Source of the DNA: Actinomycetota bacterium
GTDB lineage: Bacteria; Actinomycetota; Actinomycetes; S36-B12; UBA10799
Direction of reading: 5' to 3'
NCBI GenBank assembly: GCA_020636995.1
Contig: JACJWU010000001.1
Coordinates: forward strand, 372,001-436,000
Length of the DNA stretch: 64,000 nt
Each line of letters begins with the position of its first letter. Position 1 is the first letter of the stretch. Position numbers and translations under genes: made by a program. Below are positions 15,661 through 24,568 of this stretch, in pieces. The notes under the pieces are model-generated. The model did not search any database, was not told the DNA's origin, and saw nothing but the letters and a program-made list of their open reading frames with translations.

Positions 15661-17036
15661 ACCGGCGGGGGAACCTCGCCACCGATCGGCTCGCCATGGC
15701 TGGAGCGACGCCACAAGATGTAGATGTACAACGGCACGCCGAGCACGATCAACATCCACAACCAGTAGATCTCCTGTACTCCACCGCCGTAGAAGGCGAG
15801 GATGACGAAGACCAGAGCAAGTACCGCAACCGTCATCTTGCGCGCCAGGTGTGTCACGGGCACCTTGCCCTTGTCCAGGGCCAACCACTTGATCTCTGCG
15901 GCCGCGCTGAACGCGTAGGACACCATCGTTGCCACCGCGGACACCAGGACCAGTTGCGCCACCGCATCGCCGAGACCGCCGCCGCCGAAGGACAGCGCGA
16001 GGATTCCCGCAGCCAGCGCGCCGCTGATGATCAGACCCGTGCCCGGCGCATGCCGGATGTTGAGCTTGCCGAAGACCTTCGGCGCGAGCCCGTCGAACTC
16101 CGCGGCCATCGGGATCTGACCCGACAGCAGCAGGAGGCCGTTCATCGCGCCCAGGCAGGAGATGACCGCCACCACTGCAACAGCGTCGGAGGCCCATGGC
16201 CCGAACATGTTCGCGGCCGCCACCGCGAAGGCCGCGTCGCTCTTGGCCAGTTCGGGTTGCGAGACGGCGCCGAACACGGCGGTGGTGCTCAGCAGATAGA
16301 CCGCTGCCGCGGCGAGCGTGCCGATCATGGTGGCCCGGGGGATGGTCTTGTCGGGCTCATGCACGTCGCCTGCCGGAATCGTGGCCGCCTCGACTCCGAT
16401 GAAAGAGAACAGCGTGTACGCCATCACCGCGGTGAGGACCTCCAGTGGCGGCAGACTGCTGGCGTTGAACGGGCCGAGGTTCGAGGCGTCGAATGCCAGG
16501 AAACCCAGCGTGCCGATCAGTAGGAGCGGCACAACCTTGAGGATCGTCAGGATCAGCGAGACGAACCCTCCGGTCACGACACCTTGGGTGTTCAAGAAGG
16601 TCAGCACAGCGATCACGCTCACGGCCACCACCGTGCTGAGTAGCCGATTCTCAACCACCGGCGGAATCAGCACACCGAGGTAGACCACGAGCGACGAGGC
16701 GATGGCTCCCACACCCACCCAGGCCCCGATCCAGTACGTCCATGCGGATTGGAAGCCGACGAAGTCCCCGAATCCCTGTCGGGAGAAGGCATACGGCCCG
16801 CCGACGTCCGGGGTGCGCCTGGCCAGCGACGCGAAGACGAGCGCGAGCATGAGGCTGCCGAAGGCGGTGATGGCGAAGCCCAGGATGCTGATCGGACCGT
16901 ACTGCGCGAGCCAGGAGGGCTGGGTGAAGATCCCGGCCCCGATGATCGTGCCGGTCACCAGGGCCGTGGCGGGCCACAGTGTCAGACCTTTCGCCTGGGC
17001 GGGTGTCTCGAAGTCAGTGGATTCCGTCGTCGCCAT
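15639..17036 (-). CDS. APC-superfamily basic amino acid/polyamine permease or antiporter
   Basis: A 465-residue membrane protein with about 12 helices. TM1 carries GTIIGAGIF, the unwound substrate-binding segment typical of the APC family, and the FSFIGVEAATIPAGDV stretch matches TM6 of AdiC/ArcD-like exchangers. It therefore probably moves or exchanges a cationic amino acid, polyamine or related compound; the exact substrate is not readable. The ATG at 17034-17036 is chosen for its GGGGTGG ribosome site and position at the family start. Proximity to cyanophycin genes fits arginine handling but is only circumstantial. Confidence 0.82.
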   Translation of the reverse strand: MATTESTDFETPAQAKGLTLWPATALVTGTIIGAGIFTQPSWLAQYGPISILGFAITAFGSLMLALVFASLARRTPDVGGPYAFSRQGFGDFVGFQSAWTYWIGAWVGVGAIASSLVVYLGVLIPPVVENRLLSTVVAVSVIAVLTFLNTQGVVTGGFVSLILTILKVVPLLLIGTLGFLAFDASNLGPFNASSLPPLEVLTAVMAYTLFSFIGVEAATIPAGDVHEPDKTIPRATMIGTLAAAAVYLLSTTAVFGAVSQPELAKSDAAFAVAAANMFGPWASDAVAVVAVISCLGAMNGLLLLSGQIPMAAEFDGLAPKVFGKLNIRHAPGTGLIISGALAAGILALSFGGGGLGDAVAQLVLVSAVATMVSYAFSAAAEIKWLALDKGKVPVTHLARKMTVAVLALVFVILAFYGGGVQEIYWLWMLIVLGVPLYIYILWRRSSHGEPIGGEVPPPVHDEVNT

Positions 17037-17100
17037 ATCAACCACCCCTGATCGCCGACTGGTGCGCAAATGGACATTACAGGTGGCACAGTAGACCCTC

Positions 17101-17700
17101 GTGGCAGGCATTGTGTTGCTCAGACACGGGGAGACCGAGTGGAGTGTGTCGGGACAGCACACGGGCCGAACAAATATCCCCTTGACCGACCACGGGCGGC
17201 AAGCGGCTGCAGCCCTGGCGCCTCATCTGGCCGGCCACGCCTTCGGTTATGTCGCTTGCAGCCCGCTGCAACGGGCGCGTGACACCGCCCAACTCGCCGG
17301 GCTCCACCCGGACGAGTACCTGGACGACCTTCTGGAGTGGGACTACGGCGGGTACGAGGGTCTGACCACGGCCCAGATCCGCGCAGAGCGCCACGATCCA
17401 CACTGGGTGATCTGGGACAGCCCCATACCATCGGGCGCGACCCCCGGGGAACAGCCCGAACAGGTGGCCGCTCGGTGCCGACGGGTGCTGGAGCGCTGCG
17501 AACCCCACTTGGCGCGGGGCGAGGACGTCGCTCTGGTTGCCCATGGGCATGTCCTGCGAATATTGACCGCCACGTGGCTGGGGTTGCAGGCGACGGACGG
17601 GCGCTTGTTCGAACTGTCGACGGGGACCGTGAGCCTGCTGGGACACGAACGCGAACAGCGCACTATCGAGTTGTGGAACGCACCCGGCCTGCCGGTGTAA
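17101..17700 (+). CDS. Histidine phosphatase (phosphoglycerate mutase-like)
   Basis: A 199-residue protein with LLRHGETEWS near the N-terminus (catalytic His), CSPLQRARDTAQL and the late VAHGHVLR motif, giving the full set of the histidine phosphatase fold. The length and the EWDYGGYEG segment fit broad-specificity acid phosphatases rather than true glycolytic phosphoglycerate mutases (about 230-250 aa). The GTG start has CACAGT 8 nt upstream. It is divergent from the permease and 127 bp upstream of the amino-acid ABC operon. Confidence 0.85.
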   Translation: MAGIVLLRHGETEWSVSGQHTGRTNIPLTDHGRQAAAALAPHLAGHAFGYVACSPLQRARDTAQLAGLHPDEYLDDLLEWDYGGYEGLTTAQIRAERHDPHWVIWDSPIPSGATPGEQPEQVAARCRRVLERCEPHLARGEDVALVAHGHVLRILTATWLGLQATDGRLFELSTGTVSLLGHEREQRTIELWNAPGLPV

Positions 17701-17827
17701 CGTCGCGGAAACGTCGATGTGGAAGGCTCCGGCCAGATCTGGGAATGCGACACGACTGTGCGGGATCATCTCCGGTATTCGGGGAACTATGCCAGTCTGG
17801 GAGCCTGTCATGCAGAGGGAGAGAACA

Positions 17828-18739
17828 ATGGCAAGACTGATTGGAATCGGCCGCACCGCAGCACTGGTGGCGGCCGCTGGGCTCGCGCTGAGTGCCTGTG
17901 GGGGTGACTCCGGCTCGGATACGACGTCCTCGCCGACACCGTCGGGAGTCCCGTCGGTGACCGCCGACGAGACGCTGGCAGCGCAGGTCCCCGAGGCGAT
18001 CAAGCAGAGCGGGACACTGACGTTCGGCACCGACGCGAGCTACGCGCCCAGCGAGTTCCTCGCCGATGACGGCACCACGATCGTCGGATTCGATGTCGAC
18101 CTCGGCAAGGCGATCGCTGCCAAACTCGGGCTGCAGGGTCAGTTCGAGAACTCCACGTTCGACTCCCTCATCGTGGGCGTGCAGAACGGGAAGTTCCCGG
18201 CGTCGATGTCGTCGTTCACGATCACCCCTGAGCGCGAGGAGCAGGTCAACATGATCAGCTACTTCAGCGCAGGAACCTCATGGGCGGTGGAGACGGGCAA
18301 CCCCTCGGGCATCTCCGTGGAGGACCCGTGCGGCAAGACCGTCGCCGTCCAGAAGGCCACCGTGCAGGTGGACGACATCGAGGCCAAGAACGACGACTGC
18401 AAGAGCGCCGGCAAGCCGGAGATCAACATCCAGCAGTACGGACTGCAGTCCGAGGCGACCACCGCGGTGGTCAGCGGCAAAGCCGATGCGATGCTGGCCG
18501 ACTCGCCGGTCGTGGCCTACGCCATCGAGCAGTCCGGCAAGCTTGAGCAACTCGGCGAGGTGTACGACTCCGCGCCGTACGGAATCGTGGTCCCCAAGGA
18601 GGAGACTGAGTTCGCCACGGCGATCCAAGGTGCCGTCGACGCTCTGATCGCCGACGGAACCTATATGGCCATCCTCGACGAGTGGGGCGTGGGCAACGGC
18701 GCCGTTCCCGCCGCCGAGGTGAACCCGAGCAGTAGCTGA
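17828..18739 (+). CDS. Amino-acid ABC transporter substrate-binding lipoprotein
   Basis: A 303-residue family 3 solute-binding protein. Residues 1-23 are a lipoprotein signal with lipobox LSAC and acylated Cys24; a Ser/Thr/Pro linker follows. GTDASYAPSEF and GFDVDLGKAIAAKLG are the canonical first-lobe motifs for polar amino acids. A GAGGGAGAG ribosome site precedes the ATG. It is the first gene of a three-gene importer operon with permease and ATPase. Which amino acid is bound cannot be read from sequence. Confidence 0.92.
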   Translation: MARLIGIGRTAALVAAAGLALSACGGDSGSDTTSSPTPSGVPSVTADETLAAQVPEAIKQSGTLTFGTDASYAPSEFLADDGTTIVGFDVDLGKAIAAKLGLQGQFENSTFDSLIVGVQNGKFPASMSSFTITPEREEQVNMISYFSAGTSWAVETGNPSGISVEDPCGKTVAVQKATVQVDDIEAKNDDCKSAGKPEINIQQYGLQSEATTAVVSGKADAMLADSPVVAYAIEQSGKLEQLGEVYDSAPYGIVVPKEETEFATAIQGAVDALIADGTYMAILDEWGVGNGAVPAAEVNPSSS

Positions 18740-18753
18740 CGCTGGAGGACAGG

Positions 18754-19686
18754 ATGAGCGCCGACACCCAGGAGGACGCGGCGGAACGGGAGAAGCCACC
18801 CATCGAGGCGGTGCCTGTGCGGCACCCCGGCCGATGGATCGGCGCAGCCATCATCGCGGTCTTCGCGGCGATGCTGGTCCACAGTCTGCTCACCAATCCG
18901 AATTGGGGCTGGTCCCTGATCGGGGAGTGGATCTTCTCACCGCCCATCATCCGGGGTGTCGGCGTCACCATCCTGCTGACGATCCTGGCCATGATCATCG
19001 GCTTGGCGCTCGGCATCATGCTGGCGATCATGCGCCTGTCGCCCAACCCGGTGCTGAACAGCACCGCGTGGCTGTTCATCTGGGCCTTCCGCGGCACGCC
19101 GGTGTATGTGCAGTTGTTCCTGTGGGCGAACATCATCGCGCTGTACACCACGTTGTCGCTGGGCGTCCCGTTCGGACCCGAGTTCCTCACGCTGGAAACG
19201 AAGACACTGATCCCGGCGTTCGTGGCGGCATTGCTGGGGCTTGGGCTGAACGAAGCCGCCTACATGGCCGAGATCGTCCGCGCCGGCATCCTCAGCGTCG
19301 ACGAGGGTCAGGACGAAGCGGCAACCGCGCTGGGCATGAGCCGGATGCAGACCCTTCGCCACATCGTGCTGCCGCAGGCGATGCGCGTCATCGTGCCGCC
19401 GACCGGCAACGAGACGATCTCCATGCTGAAGACGACATCGTTGGTGATCGCGATCCCGCTGACGAACGAGTTGTTCTTCCAGGCCAGCGCCATCGGTAAC
19501 CGTCTCTTCCAACCGTTCCCGATGGCAGTCATGGCCAGCATCTGGTATCTGGCCCTGACCAGCATCCTGATGGTGGGTCAGTACTACATCGAGCGCTACT
19601 ACGCGCGGGGCGCCCAGCGCGACCTTCCGCCCACACCCATCCAGAAATGGCGACGACGCCTTCGCCTCGGAGGTGACTCCACATGA
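18754..19686 (+). CDS. Amino-acid ABC transporter permease
   Basis: A 310-residue HisM/GlnP-type permease. A cytoplasmic N-terminal tail of ~30 residues precedes the first helix, with about five to six helices in total, and the coupling EAA loop reads EAATALGMSRMQTLRHIVLPQA. The gene starts 14 bp after the binding protein and overlaps the ATPase gene by 4 bp. Only one permease gene is present, so the channel is probably a homodimer. Confidence 0.92.
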   Translation: MSADTQEDAAEREKPPIEAVPVRHPGRWIGAAIIAVFAAMLVHSLLTNPNWGWSLIGEWIFSPPIIRGVGVTILLTILAMIIGLALGIMLAIMRLSPNPVLNSTAWLFIWAFRGTPVYVQLFLWANIIALYTTLSLGVPFGPEFLTLETKTLIPAFVAALLGLGLNEAAYMAEIVRAGILSVDEGQDEAATALGMSRMQTLRHIVLPQAMRVIVPPTGNETISMLKTTSLVIAIPLTNELFFQASAIGNRLFQPFPMAVMASIWYLALTSILMVGQYYIERYYARGAQRDLPPTPIQKWRRRLRLGGDST

Positions 19687-20453
19687 GTGACAAGCCGGTC
19701 AAGCTCCTCGCTGAGAATGTCCACAAGGCGTACGGGCGCAACGAGGTCCTGCGCGGGATCGACATGGAGATCCGCACGGGGGAGGTCGCCTGCATCGTCG
19801 GACCGTCCGGTGGCGGGAAGTCCACTTTCCTGCGGTGCATCAACCACCTCGAGAAGATCGATGCGGGCCGACTGTCGGTCGATGGGGAGCTCATCGGCTA
19901 CAAGCAGCGCAGCGGCAAGCTGTACGAGATGCACGACAAGGAAGTGGCCGCGCAGCGCCGCTCCATCGGCATGGTCTTTCAGCGCTTCAATCTGTTCCCC
20001 CACATGACCGCGGCGGAGAACGTGATGAGCGGACCGGTCATCGTGCGGCGCGACAACAAGAAGGAGTCGAGGGCCAGGGCGCTGGAGTTGCTGGACAGAG
20101 TCGGCCTGGGGGACCGCGGCGACAGCTACCCCATGCAGCTGTCCGGAGGTCAGCAGCAACGGGTCGCGATCGCGCGGGCGTTGGCGATGGACCCGGATCT
20201 CATGCTCTTCGACGAGCCGACCTCAGCGCTCGACCCGGAGTTGGTCGGAGAGGTACTCGACGTGATGCGGCAGTTGGCCCAATCCGGCATGACCATGATC
20301 GTGGTGACCCACGAGATCGGTTTCGCCCGGGAAGCCGGCGACATCCTCGCATTCATCGACAAGGGCGTCGTGGGCGAGATCGGTGAGCCACGGGAGATCC
20401 TGGCCAATCCGCAGAGCAAGCGATTCCAGGAGTTCCTGGGCAAGGTGCTCTGA
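19683..20453 (+). CDS. Amino-acid ABC transporter ATP-binding protein
   Basis: A 256-residue GlnQ/HisP-like ATPase: Walker A GPSGGGKST at 40-48, signature LSGGQQQR, Walker B LMLFDEPTSALD and switch His in VVTHEIGFAREA. It completes the importer with the two preceding genes (4-bp overlap with the permease). A 383-bp non-coding stretch with a large palindrome follows. Confidence 0.94.
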   Translation: MSDKPVKLLAENVHKAYGRNEVLRGIDMEIRTGEVACIVGPSGGGKSTFLRCINHLEKIDAGRLSVDGELIGYKQRSGKLYEMHDKEVAAQRRSIGMVFQRFNLFPHMTAAENVMSGPVIVRRDNKKESRARALELLDRVGLGDRGDSYPMQLSGGQQQRVAIARALAMDPDLMLFDEPTSALDPELVGEVLDVMRQLAQSGMTMIVVTHEIGFAREAGDILAFIDKGVVGEIGEPREILANPQSKRFQEFLGKVL

Positions 20454-20836
20454 CCCCCACTGCGGCGGGTACTGCTGGAACCCGGGGTTTGGTCACGTGG
20501 TTGTGGTCGCGGTGTCTGATGGGTGGTCGACCGCCCCGTGCTCTCGGTTTCGCGTGGGCCCGTTCGTGGATCAGGGGCCCGTCCGGATCTGTCTGCGCAT
20601 TCCGGTTAGAGATCGGCATTTTGGTTAGTCGGCGGCAGGTTGGTTAGAGTCCCACGGCCGTATAGGGCTAACCGGAGTGCCGCATCTCTAACCGCACGAC
20701 CGATCTCTAACCGGGATGTGTGGTAACTACCGCCCGGCCCTTACCGCGACCAACCTGTCTGAACAGACCACCCAGGGATCGGCACTCATCACTCGTCGTG
20801 CGCGACGGGCGGACGCTTCCCGCCACAATGGGGTCC
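20454..20836. other. 383-bp intergenic region
   Basis: No credible gene is present in this gap between the amino-acid ATPase and the channel-like gene. It holds the nested GGTTAG palindrome (20602-20714, listed separately). Just before the next start, a CACAAT hexamer (20824-20829) lies 7 nt from ATG 20837. A GGGCC/GGCCC pairing around 20557-20580 could be a weak terminator stem. Confidence 0.6.
20602..20714. repeat. Nested palindrome with six 19-bp-spaced GGTTAG motifs
   Basis: Three GGTTAG hexamers on the plus strand start at 20604, 20623 and 20642 (exactly 19 bp apart); three CTAACC hexamers follow at 20668, 20688 and 20707 (20 and 19 bp apart). The outer pair forms a perfect 15-bp inverted repeat, CCGGTTAGAGATCGG against 20700-20714, and the middle pair shows GGTTAG...CGGCA symmetry. 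The centre falls on the palindrome ACGGCCGT (20654-20661). The whole 113 bp could extrude as a cruciform or fold as a long RNA hairpin. Function unknown. Confidence 0.8.
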
Positions 20837-22180
20837 ATGTCCGTGCTTGTCATCGGGGAAGGCGCCCTCGCGGGTCGTGCCTGCCGACAGTTGACGTCCG
20901 AGGGTCACGAGGTGACGCACCTGGGCAAGGCGGGGGACCGGGAGCTCGCGGCCGCGCTCGATGGCGGGATGTCGGCCGTGGCCGTGCTGCTGCATGACGA
21001 CACCACAGCCATCCGGTATGTCCTGGCGGTCGAGCACATCCGCCCGGGGGTCCGCATCTACGTGGCCCTGTTCGACCGAACGGCAGCGGAGCAACTGCGG
21101 GCAGTGGTTCCGGACGTCACCATCATCTCGCCCGCCGACGCGGCGCTGCCGACGCTGCTGGGGGCGGTCATGGGCCCCGACGTGGTCGCGGTCGGTCCCG
21201 CCCTGGCGCAGGACGGTGCGGCCGAACGCAGCGCTCTGAGCAGGTCCAACGGCTTCCTGCGAGTCGGAGCCTTCTTAGTGCCAGAGCGGATGCGCCGGGC
21301 AGGGCGGATCGGCCGCCTGCAGGGCCAATTGCGCCCACACGACGGCAACTCCGCCATCCTGCTGACCGGCCTGATCGGAATGGCCGCCATCATCGTGTTG
21401 GACACAGTTCTGCTCATGGTGTTCAAAGGCAAGCCCTTCCTGGAGGCGGCACTCGAGGCGGTTGCCGTCCTGTCCACCGTGGGTCCGGCACCGCAGAGCA
21501 CGAACGCCTGGTACCAGGTGTTCGCGATCATCGCCATGCTCGCCGCGATCATCTTCCTGGCCGTCTTCACCGCCGGCATGGTGGAGCATCTGCTCTCGGG
21601 GCGGTACATCGGACTGTTCGGCCGTCGGTCCATGCCGCGGTCCGGCCACGTCATCGTGGTCGGCCTCGGTCAAGTGGGGTTCCGACTGTGCCAGGAGTTG
21701 CAGCACCTGGGTCTGGCCGTGGTGGCACTGGAACGCTCGGAACGCTGCCCCAACCTGCACATCGCCCGCGCCGCCGACATTCCGGTCTTCATAGGTGACG
21801 GGGGCATGCGGCGAACGATGAACAAGCTGCGCGTGGATCGCAGCCTTGCCGTCGTGGCGGTCGGCAGCAATGAACTGGACAATGTGGCGGTTTCGATCAC
21901 CGCGCGGGCGCTGGCCTCGGGAGTGCCGGTGGTCATCCGCGCGGGCACTCACGACGCGATCGAGGAGACGGCCTCGCTGTTCAGCATCGCGTCGGTGGTC
22001 GATGTCGAAGGACTCACCGTCAGCGCGGTGTCGGACTGGTACGCCGGGGACCACCCGGCCTACCTCGCCGACGCTGGTGCGGACGTGGCCATCGTCGGGT
22101 GGGACGGCCGGGTGGCAACGCGACCCAAAACTGTGGGCAGCGCGTGTCCGCATGTGGTGGCCCGCGTGCACGAGGACTGA
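20837..22180 (+). CDS. Two-TM channel-like protein with two TrkA-N (RCK) domains
   Basis: A 447-residue protein in three parts: an N-terminal Rossmann domain beginning VLVIGEGALAG (1-150), two membrane helices (about 173-195 and 227-248) flanking a re-entrant-like loop, and a second TrkA-N domain (GLGQVG at 276-281). This is the layout of ligand-gated K+ channels with RCK domains. The loop reads STVGPAP (213-219) where K+ channels have TVGYGD, so selectivity is uncertain. ATG 20828 is an alternative start; 20837 is preferred because homology begins there. Confidence 0.75.
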   Translation: MSVLVIGEGALAGRACRQLTSEGHEVTHLGKAGDRELAAALDGGMSAVAVLLHDDTTAIRYVLAVEHIRPGVRIYVALFDRTAAEQLRAVVPDVTIISPADAALPTLLGAVMGPDVVAVGPALAQDGAAERSALSRSNGFLRVGAFLVPERMRRAGRIGRLQGQLRPHDGNSAILLTGLIGMAAIIVLDTVLLMVFKGKPFLEAALEAVAVLSTVGPAPQSTNAWYQVFAIIAMLAAIIFLAVFTAGMVEHLLSGRYIGLFGRRSMPRSGHVIVVGLGQVGFRLCQELQHLGLAVVALERSERCPNLHIARAADIPVFIGDGGMRRTMNKLRVDRSLAVVAVGSNELDNVAVSITARALASGVPVVIRAGTHDAIEETASLFSIASVVDVEGLTVSAVSDWYAGDHPAYLADAGADVAIVGWDGRVATRPKTVGSACPHVVARVHED

Positions 22181-22507
22181 CCGGCCGGCGGACACAGGCA
22201 CTCCGCCTCCTAGCGCCATGGGCCTCGCCGCACTCCCTGATTCCGCCAACCGTGGGTGGCCACAAGCCCTCCATCCCCTGGCACCTCGGACGCGCCGATC
22301 GGCGCTGGATCATGGACGGTGCCCACCGCGTGATTATCGAGTCACTGCGAAGGAAGTCCTCCTGCCCGTCCAGCGGATCGCCTTGGACTCAGTCGAGCGC
22401 GGGTGATTGCAAGAACGTGGACATTGAGTCACGAGACGGCCACACGCACCCCGACATCGCAGCAGATCAGCTCAACCGCCGTAGCCTTGATCATGGGGGT
22501 GGTTGTC
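22181..22507. other. 327-bp intergenic region
   Basis: No gene is supported. The only structure I see is a 14-bp perfect palindrome GCGCCGATCGGCGC (22292-22305), which may be a weak stem but has no T-run. A ribosome site GGGGGTGG just before 22508 belongs to the next gene. Confidence 0.5.
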
Positions 22508-23908
22508 ATGAGCAGACAACGAACAGTGACGCTTCTCTCGACCGTATTGCTGGTCGCCACATCACTGGCGGCCCAGCCCGCGTGGGCGGCACCACCACCC
22601 AACGACAACCGTGCCGACGCCATCACCGTGGATCCACCGCGGCAAGTCCAGGGCACCTTGGTCGACGCGACCCTGGAGAGCGGGACGGACTCCAGTTACT
22701 GTGGCGGCACCGATGCGTCTGTCTGGTACCGGTTCGTGGCTCCGAAGCGCGGCGCGATCATCGTCCAGCTCGATGCTGCGGGGGAGATGGATGCCACCAT
22801 CGACCTGTTCCGGCAGACTCGCTCGAAGTACCAGGACGTCGACTGTGACGAGACCGACTCCAAAGGTGTCGCGACTATCGACAACGAGTCCCTTGAACCG
22901 GGCGGCACCTACGCCATCCGCGTGGGCAAGGAGTATGGTTCCGCGGCCGACACGTTCACCCTGCGAGTTCTCATTCCCAGCCCGGCACCGGAACCACCTG
23001 GCAAGAAACTGCCTGTGCGCGGCACGAAGGACTCCGTGGACCGCCTCATCAATCCCGGCGACGCGTACCACGCCTTCATGCGTGAGGGCCGGACGATGCG
23101 ATTGAGCCTTCGGGTGCAGCAGTGCACAACTCTCGAGGTGTTCGGCCCTGGGACCACCGGATTCGGTGGAACTCCGGTTGCCAGGATGCGGTGCGGCGGG
23201 TACACCCTGTTCACGCCGACCGAATCGGGACGCCATTTCCTCGTCGTGCGTGCCGGCAAGAGCCGGGACAAGCAGACATACCGCCTGCGGATCGCGACTG
23301 CCAACCGCGATGACACAACGCCGGGGATCTTCATCCGGAACAACGCCAAGATTCGCGGGAAGGTGAACGGTGGGATCGACTTCCGCGACCTGTACCGCTT
23401 CGACGTCACGCGCCGCAGCACCCTGACCCTGTCAGTGTCCGGCGGACCCACCTTGCGACTCGTTCGTGAGAACGGGTCACCTGTGGATCGTGGGGACTAC
23501 ATCGACCGGTATGTCCGCGCGGGTCGTTACTACGTTGCGGTGCAGGGCGATGGCAAGTACACGCTCAAGCGCGTCTCCCGGACGATCACGAACACCTCCG
23601 TGCGCGTCAACGCTCGCCGCTCCGTGACCGTCTCGCCGGGCGCCAGCATCCGGCTGAACCTCAATGTCACGCCGGCAGTGGCGGGACGGGGCAAGATGGT
23701 TGTCGAGCGGTTCGACCCGATCGACGGCTGGCAGTTCGCGCGCCGGTACTGGGTGACCGTGAATTCCGGACGCGGTACGGCATCGTTCAACCCGCCGAGC
23801 GTAGGTCGGTACCGGGTCTTCGGAGAGTACAAGGGCACGCGGATCGCGGCACCCTCCGAGGCCAACTCTGTAGCGCGATTCAAGGTGCAACAGCCGCTCT
23901 CCGACTAG
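22508..23908 (+). CDS. Secreted protein with pre-peptidase C-terminal-like domains
   Basis: A 466-residue exported protein. Residues 1-27 form a Sec signal peptide ending PAWA, followed by APPPNDNRADA, the usual opening of a PPC-type beta domain (about 30-150: NDN...WYRFVAP, FTLRV). A second, similar module spans about 170-265, and a third less clear beta region extends to the end. No catalytic motif is seen, so it is more likely a binding or wall-associated protein than an enzyme. The ATG at 22508 is chosen for its signal peptide and GGGGGTGG ribosome site. It overlaps the convergent GNAT gene by 4 bp. Confidence 0.7.
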   Translation: MSRQRTVTLLSTVLLVATSLAAQPAWAAPPPNDNRADAITVDPPRQVQGTLVDATLESGTDSSYCGGTDASVWYRFVAPKRGAIIVQLDAAGEMDATIDLFRQTRSKYQDVDCDETDSKGVATIDNESLEPGGTYAIRVGKEYGSAADTFTLRVLIPSPAPEPPGKKLPVRGTKDSVDRLINPGDAYHAFMREGRTMRLSLRVQQCTTLEVFGPGTTGFGGTPVARMRCGGYTLFTPTESGRHFLVVRAGKSRDKQTYRLRIATANRDDTTPGIFIRNNAKIRGKVNGGIDFRDLYRFDVTRRSTLTLSVSGGPTLRLVRENGSPVDRGDYIDRYVRAGRYYVAVQGDGKYTLKRVSRTITNTSVRVNARRSVTVSPGASIRLNLNVTPAVAGRGKMVVERFDPIDGWQFARRYWVTVNSGRGTASFNPPSVGRYRVFGEYKGTRIAAPSEANSVARFKVQQPLSD

Positions 23909-24384
23909 TTGGAGTCGCCTTCCACGGTCTTGGCGAAGAAGTGCGTTGCATCTGGATTGTCGTTGTAGCGCTCGATGGCCTCGTAGCCATGGGCCGCATA
24001 GAACCGAAGGGCGGCGGTCAAGGCACCGTTCGTGTCCAGGAACAACCGCGAGTACCCACGCCGCACCGCCCGCTGCTCGGTCTGTTCAAGCAGTTCCACG
24101 GCCAGGCCACTACCGCGCAACACAGGAGCGACCCACATCCGTTTGATCTCCGCGGCATCAGGGCTCAGGCGCCGCAACCCGACACACCCGACCACTGTGT
24201 CGCCGGCAGTCGCGATCAGGAAGAACCCGCCGTCTCCTGTGAAACCGGCGATGTCCTGCAGGGCCGCATCGACGTCCAACGCCACCAGACCTGCCGCCTC
24301 GCGCACCTCCTGCGTGTAGGCCGTCAGGGCCACTTGTGCAGCCGGATGCGCGGGATCCACGTCAGCGATCCGGACCTGTTCCAT
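23905..24384 (-). CDS. GNAT family N-acetyltransferase
   Basis: A 159-residue acetyltransferase. The acetyl-CoA loop reads RGSGLAVELLEQTEQRA (R/Q-x-x-G-x-G/A variant), preceded by the KRMWVAPVLRG strand and followed by LFLDTNGALTAALRFYAAHGYE, a common GNAT ending. The substrate is not predictable. The ATG at 24384 lies 6 nt downstream of a TAGGGT hexamer. Confidence 0.85.
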   Translation of the reverse strand: MEQVRIADVDPAHPAAQVALTAYTQEVREAAGLVALDVDAALQDIAGFTGDGGFFLIATAGDTVVGCVGLRRLSPDAAEIKRMWVAPVLRGSGLAVELLEQTEQRAVRRGYSRLFLDTNGALTAALRFYAAHGYEAIERYNDNPDATHFFAKTVEGDSN

Positions 24385-24390
24385 GCCCCG

Positions 24391-24396
24391 ACCCTA
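24391..24396 (-). promoter_or_regulatory. Putative leaderless -10 (TAGGGT) for GNAT gene
   Basis: TAGGGT on the minus strand ends 6 nt before ATG 24384. On the plus strand the same ten bases offer TACGCT, as at 14022. Confidence 0.55.
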
Positions 24397-24568
24397 CGCT
24401 GCAGGCCCACTACGTGTTACGCAGGTATGAGGGTCCGCAGACAAGCGATTTCGTGGTCAGAGCGAGCCCGAGGAGACGATTTGCGAAGGTTGATCCTCCC
24501 GTTGGGGGTGCCGAACCGCCGGGATTCTTGCTACCTTCAGGGGAAATCCACCCGTTTTCGGAGCAGAC

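Noticed and set aside
20602..20714. CRISPR array
   Set aside because: The repeated unit is only 6-13 bp, spacing is 19 bp, orientation flips at the centre and no cas genes are present.
22292..22305. Palindrome GCGCCGATCGGCGC as an operator
   Set aside because: Fourteen bases of G/C-rich dyad is expected at moderate frequency in such DNA, and no repeats or gene context support it.
24385..24568. Riboswitch before the aminotransferase
   Set aside because: I see no conserved core of a known class and no terminator/antiterminator pair.
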